From: Hormiphora californensis
Lineage: Eukaryota; Ctenophora; Tentaculata; Cydippida; Pleurobrachiidae
DNA: 64,000 nt
Direction: 5' to 3'
Assembly (NCBI GenBank): GCA_020137815.1
Contig: CM035357.1
Span: 5,316,496 to 5,380,495 of the forward strand
Position 1 is the first letter of the stretch, and each line of letters starts with the position of its first letter. Shown in pieces: positions 59,267-64,000 of the stretch. The notes under the pieces are model-generated. The model was not told where the DNA came from. It saw only the letters and a list, made by a program, of their open reading frames with translations, and made no database searches. Made by a program: the position numbers and the translations under genes.

Positions 59267-62200
59267 ATGCACAGCAAGTTAAAGATCACAGCTCTGAAGA
59301 AGATCTCCCAATCACCGGGAGGGATGGTACCAGCTAGCGAGCTCTTCACTTATGTCAAACAGGTTATTTGCGTTTTAACTCCCAGAAAAAGTTAAAATTT
59401 ATACCACCTTCAAACTGCCTCTAAATCTCCCTCTCCCTACCTCCAACAGTAGCTCCCTCTCCCCGACTCTTCTTCGCCAGTACGATCTCCCCCTTCCCCT
59501 GTGCGATCCATCTCTAACCTCCCCCTTCCCCTATACGATCCATCTCTAACCTCCTCCCTTTTTCAGTACGATCGGTCGGTTGATTCAATGGTGCTGAGTA
59601 AGTTTGTGCTCACCGTGTCTGAGATACCCTTGGTAAAATGGACACCCTCCAGCAAGACTTTTATCCTGAACAGGTACTTTGGGATTTATCGAATCGGTAT
59701 CTAAAAAAGATATAAATAAATAATAATAATAAATAATCACTGCGCTGGCAAGCGCAAAGGTGGCCCCATCCCATCCCCCCAAAAACTTTTCCCGAAAAAG
59801 TGGGCCCGCTTGCCAACAGCGTAGATATAACAATTTTGAAGTTTTAGCTCATTTTGGCACTTTTCGACCCCTCCTAACTCCGGAACCAGATGAGCTAGGA
59901 GGCTGAAATTTGGTACTTAGAAGCTTCCCATAGACCTCTACTGATGGTAAAAATTTGAAGTAGCTAGCTCACTCCGGTCGCAAGTTATGACACCACCCCC
60001 AAAACAGAAAATTCAGTGTGGCGATAGGTATATTAGTTAGGGGCAGTAGTCGAGTGACTGGGAAATAATTTGTGTCAAGCTGATTTCTTCACTAACGTGT
60101 CCCAATGGGTCCCCTCTAGCCCTCCTGAGTTTTTCCAAACTCGGGATGGGGTGCAACATGTTCATTTCCGGGTGGGCGTGGTACCTGTATTTTCAGCCTG
60201 AGCCCAAAACCATAAGTACCCTTAAAATAGGAGTAGAGACAAAACCGAGGGCACTAAAATGATCAGCGTCCTCGAATTAGTGGGGGTAGGTGCCGGAATT
60301 AAGTCTCTATCTCATCTGGTTAATTAGATAATTGGATAATTAGGTTTGCGCATAACCGTTTTTTGTCTATATGGCTATAGCCACTTAGGAAGGGTTTAGA
60401 GACTTTTCATTAGTGCCATTTTGTAGATAATAGCCAAATTATAGGGGGTCGACGTCGGACTTTTAAGCTCTATCTTCAACCGTTTAGCCGTTATTAGGCT
60501 TTCAAGATGCTCAAAATCGGGCTTTTTACCGTATTTTACCGTATTAGTGGCAAATTGTCTGAACTTTCAGATACTATATTAAAAATTTTTCTAACTTGTC
60601 ATTTTCAGACCTTAAAACGCGTCGGAACTCAAAAATTTGATGTTAAAATCCACATAAAAATTCACATTTAGTGCAATAACTTCAGTTCTTGACTACCATG
60701 TCCTTTAAAACTTTCCACACTTTTAGTGCTTCATAGGCCTAATAGTCTGTAATAATTTTCGACGTCATTTGTGACGTCACGTGTGACGTCATTACGACGT
60801 CTAATTTTAAAAACTTCGTCAAATCAGTTTCCTACAACCCAGGATATATTTGAATTACATTTGAACACTTTAGTTGACAATTAGCTTAGTTGTTTGAGGT
60901 CATAAATGACCTCAAACGACCAAAAAAGAGTTCAAATTTAGAGCAAAAACTAATTGAAATTAGTTCGCCAGAAAGGTGGCCCATTTTGAACTTACTCCTT
61001 CATTTCCGTCACCTTTGAGTTGAGGCTTCAAAGACATTGAGGTATCCGTAAACTTTTCCGCCTTCAACTCAAAGGTGACGGAAATGAAGGAGTAAGTTCA
61101 AAATGGGCCACCTTTCTGGCGAACTAATTTCAATTAGTTTTTGCTCTAAATAAATAAATAAACGTATGTAAACTGAAGCTCTGCTAAAACATGAGATGCT
61201 TGCCAATAACTTTGTTTCTCCATCCTCCAATCTACATCTCCCATTACTCTAGTATCTGATCCTGTTTTTTACTCAAAGCCCACTAGATATTCCCCCGTTC
61301 AGAGAGGCGTTTCGAGCCCGTGGATACTTCCTCTTCATGACATATCTGTGGGGAGCGGGGATTGCTAACCGGTGGCCGGAGTTCAAGAAGTTTACCAGCA
61401 AGATCCCAGACATGACAATGAGTCATTTTGTTAGCAGTTACTGCATGCAGGTAGGGAAGACTTGACAGACAAAAACACACAGACACAAACACGCAGACAC
61501 ACAGAGCTAGAATATAACAGACAAACAGAAACGGTATAAGAGAGAAAGGCGAACAGAAATTAATATGATACAGCTACTGTTGTTATAGTAAACGTGGTCC
61601 GTATTGGGGCCTTCTTTCAACTGCTGTCCCAACCTTGAAGGGCTGGTGTCACCGTCCGCGACATCATAATGCCTGAACCCACGCTAACACACGCGAGACC
61701 AGTTCGGAGGTCCCACAGTGGCCCCCACTCCAAGCCTTCTTTCAATTCCTGATTATCCAACCCCTCCTTTTCCAGACCCGACAGCCCGAGCGGATAATGC
61801 ACTACAACTCCCAAATGAACTTGATTCTCAAGTACGTTCTGGAGAAGAGTGGGAGAAGTAAGGAGATAATATTGGACAAGGTGATTCAGGAGACTCTGGC
61901 AAGCTTTCTACCGAGTATTAACATCAGCTGGGTACGTCAATCAGGTCAAAATATGTAGATAAGTTACTTGTGTACTGAAAGATTTACACAGCTTTAGGAA
62001 ATTCTCTCAAGACGCTGTTTCTCTCGAGCTCATCTCCCTTCCTAACCCTTCCTATTCCCACAAATTTGACAAGGTATTTTCCTCAGATGTGGCTTTTCAA
62101 TGAAATTGTCAAGGAGCCTCGTACCTCCGTTCCCCCTAACTCGGACATCGGACTTACTCCTGAGAAGGCCCAGAAAAACCTGATAAGACTTGTCAAAATG

Positions 62201-62665
62201 GCTGCCAAAGAACTGGAGATAGAGATTCAGAGAGTAAGGGTGGATAGTGGGAGTGCTGGTGGTGGTACTACTAATTCAGCTACCCCACCAGCACCTGCAT
62301 CATTCGCTGAAATGATAGGTAGGAATCTTTTGCTTTTTATTTAAACTTCTTCCACTGTTTAGTATGTTTTTTACCTCCCTCCTGTCTCCGACCTACCCTA
62401 TTTTCCTTCAACTTCATTCTCCCAACTTCATTTCTAAGAACATCGTTCTGTCCCTAAATCCCCTCTCATTTCAACTCTCTATTCTCAGGCGGGAAGAAAA
62501 GTTCGGATCAGATCTTTACCGAGTTCCTACCGGTTGCCATGTCCCTGTTCCCTGCCATTCAGGGTTCCAACGGAAACACTCTGAAATATCTGAACGACAA
62601 GACCGGAGCCAAGATTGTCCTAACAAAGATGCAGAAAACTGGCGAGTCTTGCGTCGCATTTACAG
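59267..62665 (+). CDS. Unrecognised protein with KH-like segment, 3'-incomplete
   Basis: Exons 59267-59362, 59567-59673, 61303-61450, 61776-61931, 62087-62318 and 62489-62665 have consistent GT-AG sites and phases and run on past a good donor. The ATG at 59267 is the first in the exon; an upstream exon is possible. The first two exons (ITALKKISQSPGGMVPASEL, then VLSKFVLTVSEIPLVKW) resemble a small winged-helix such as LOTUS/OST-HTH, which I cannot confirm. The middle is helical (FLFMTYLWGAGIANRWPEF, LILKYVLEKSGRSKEI). The last exon carries a KH-like GXXG turn: IQGSNGNTLKYLNDKTGAKI, then VLTK. If right, this is an RNA-binding protein. I do not recognise the family. Confidence 0.7.
59674..61302. 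other. 1.6 kb intron with palindromic rep-DNA
   Basis: AT-rich, repeat-like. It contains the foldback at 60936-61151 and dispersed-repeat-looking sequence around 59820-60010. No coding sign. Confidence 0.6.
60936..61151. repeat. 216-bp palindromic element in the KH-gene intron
   Basis: Arms of about 82 bp, near-perfect, around a ~45-bp loop. Outer ends ATTTAGAGCAAAAACTAATT and complement. Confidence 0.88.
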
Positions 62666-62956
62666 GTAAAAAGTTTCGTCTTGTTCTATAGGGCACAATT
62701 TATCATTCCCATTTCATCCTTCCCTCTCCTATTGTCATTCCCTCGGTCCAACCTCATTTTCAACCCAAAGCCCATCTAATTTCGTAGAAAAAGACTTTGT
62801 TGGTTGCGGGTGTATGGCATTGTGTCAACGCCATACCCCTGAAAATTGTGTGAGTTGACCGTACTCACCGCAGCATCAACCAGCAGCTGCACGGCTACGG
62901 GACGGTGACCACACACATAGCAAAAGAGAGAAAGAGAGGGAGAGAGACAGTTTGCG

Positions 62957-62997
<41 letters not shown>

Positions 62998-63500
62998 GGG
63001 TGTGTGTGTGTGGTAGACCGCTGGTACGAAGAGCTCGGCGTGATAAATCAGGGTCTTTCTTCCCCAGAATTGGACCAGGAAGACCCTGATAAGCACTGCA
63101 ATGAGCTCTCCCCGTAGAGGGAGGGGGTGGGGGATTGGGGGAACAGAGGCGGAGAGGTGGGAAGCTTGTTGTAAAATGTAAAATCCGGAGCTGGTAAAAT
63201 CGTGGCTTCCCAGTCCTCTCCGCCTTACTGCAGGAACTGGGGGGTCCTCTAGTATCGGGTATGGGCAGGAACTGTGGTTGGTGGGCAGGGGAGAGGGGTC
63301 CTCTTCTTCTACGAGGACGCTGCCAGTAAGGGGTGGGTGCCATGAGGCTCCCGTTCCCCGCCCTGGTGTGGTTGGTATATTGCCAGCTACTTCGGCCCAA
63401 GTAGACTTGGGGAGCTGGTGCTATACCAGGTCACAGGTGGGGTGGTTTCTGGTGGGTGAAGTGACGCCATCGCCTTCTTATAGAACGATAGGTCCTCTGG
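62666..63500. other. Region with GA array, no recognised gene
   Basis: Includes a short (GA)n array (62958-62994) followed by GTGTGTGTGTG. Several proline-rich ORFs on the minus strand look like non-coding frames. It could be intron of the KH-like gene or 3' UTR of the minus-strand ORF on its right. Confidence 0.45.
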
Positions 63501-63998
63501 TCACTCCATCTGGAGTATTATGTGGCTGGAGGTGTCAGGCGGGAATATAGGAGGAAGTGAAGGTTCCTCGTCCATTGGAAGAGATTCCACCTCATCATCT
63601 GTCGATCCGGCTGAGGCCACTCTAATCAAGATGCGGGAAGTCATCGATGCAGTGGATGTATCAACCGATCTTGTCATACGGGCCACTGGTTCGTGTGACA
63701 GTGCACTTGTGACAGTACATACTGAGCTGGATGATTGTCTCCAGCTGTAGTTGGAAGAAATGTCCAGTGGGGATACCACCGTGAGAGAATCCTCTATGGT
63801 GGGTTCTGTCTGGGTCCCGTTGGAGGACATTATGGGTGATTTCGCGAAAAGTTCATTCTGAACAACTTGCTGAAGATGTTCCAATGCTGCTTTCATGAGT
63901 GACAGGTTTGTCACTAGCTCCTTTGTAACAGTCATAGAACTATCTGTCAATAGTCTATTCTGCTCAACATTCTTCGCGTAGATGGGAAGAATTTCATC
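63501..63998 (-). CDS. C-terminal part of an unrecognised protein
   Basis: Frame open from the window edge to TGA at 63501-63503, 165 codons, entering from outside. It starts DEILPIYAKNVEQNRLLTDS and has a likely helical/coiled-coil part (MKAALEHLQQVVQNELF), then a Ser/Thr-rich and acidic disordered tail ending in HIILQME. The helix-then-tail shape is seen at the C-termini of Myb/SANT-like transposon-derived proteins, but I recognise no specific family. It may be nested opposite to the KH-like gene or lie beyond it. Confidence 0.4.
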   Translation of the reverse strand, partial: DEILPIYAKNVEQNRLLTDSSMTVTKELVTNLSLMKAALEHLQQVVQNELFAKSPIMSSNGTQTEPTIEDSLTVVSPLDISSNYSWRQSSSSVCTVTSALSHEPVARMTRSVDTSTASMTSRILIRVASAGSTDDEVESLPMDEEPSLPPIFPPDTSSHIILQME

Positions 63999-64000
63999 GT

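Overview
This is an intron-rich animal nuclear sequence: canonical GT-AG introns, mostly 100-500 bp, families found in Metazoa (SUV39H, p190-type RhoGAP, exocyst EXOC5, BDP1) and abundant GA/CT microsatellites. Short introns, a protease gene nested in another gene's intron, a papain-family protease with a ShKT tail and a FAMeT/CCP secreted protein fit a sponge, perhaps a compact glass-sponge genome. That assignment is inference; the sequence alone does not settle the species. Exon coordinates were read by hand from splice motifs, reading phase and remembered family similarity.

Layout. 1-3.1 kb: the end of a non-LTR retrotransposon (endonuclease end plus reverse transcriptase), then a two-variant minisatellite. 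3.9-9.0 kb, minus: EXOC5 (Sec10), 8 exons, interrupted by four single-base frame breaks. 10.1-13.8 kb, plus: an SUV39H-type H3K9 methyltransferase, 12 exons, intact. 13.3-17.0 kb: a large inverted duplication of the 3' end of that gene, ending at a 100-N gap (17021-17120). 18.1-20.4 kb, minus: the 5' part of a secreted FAMeT-domain/CCP protein with a 1.3 kb palindrome in its first intron. 20.4-25.3 kb: repeats, including a segmental duplication in which one copy carries a transposon and the other keeps the empty site. 25.3-54.2 kb, minus: one p190RhoGAP-like gene of about 28 exons, with N-terminal GTPase region, FF region, two pseudoGTPase domains, polybasic stretch, a RhoGAP domain and then a second, degenerate RhoGAP domain. 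Its introns hold a complete cathepsin-ShKT gene on the opposite strand (28.2-29.7 kb), a LINE ORF1-like ORF, several long palindromes and many GA arrays. 55.3-58.5 kb, plus: BDP1 (TFIIIB B''), divergent from the p190 gene. 59.3-62.7 kb, plus: an unrecognised gene with a KH-like segment, continuing rightwards. 63.5-64 kb, minus: the end of an unrecognised coding region.

Themes. Chromatin and Pol III genes (SUV39H, BDP1) sit beside Rho-signalling and secretion genes (p190, EXOC5), with no operon-like logic. The most striking things are structural: long inverted repeats inside introns, minisatellites that have amplified splice junctions, CT-in-sense orientation of nearly all intronic microsatellites, and a p190-type protein with a second RhoGAP domain lacking the arginine finger.
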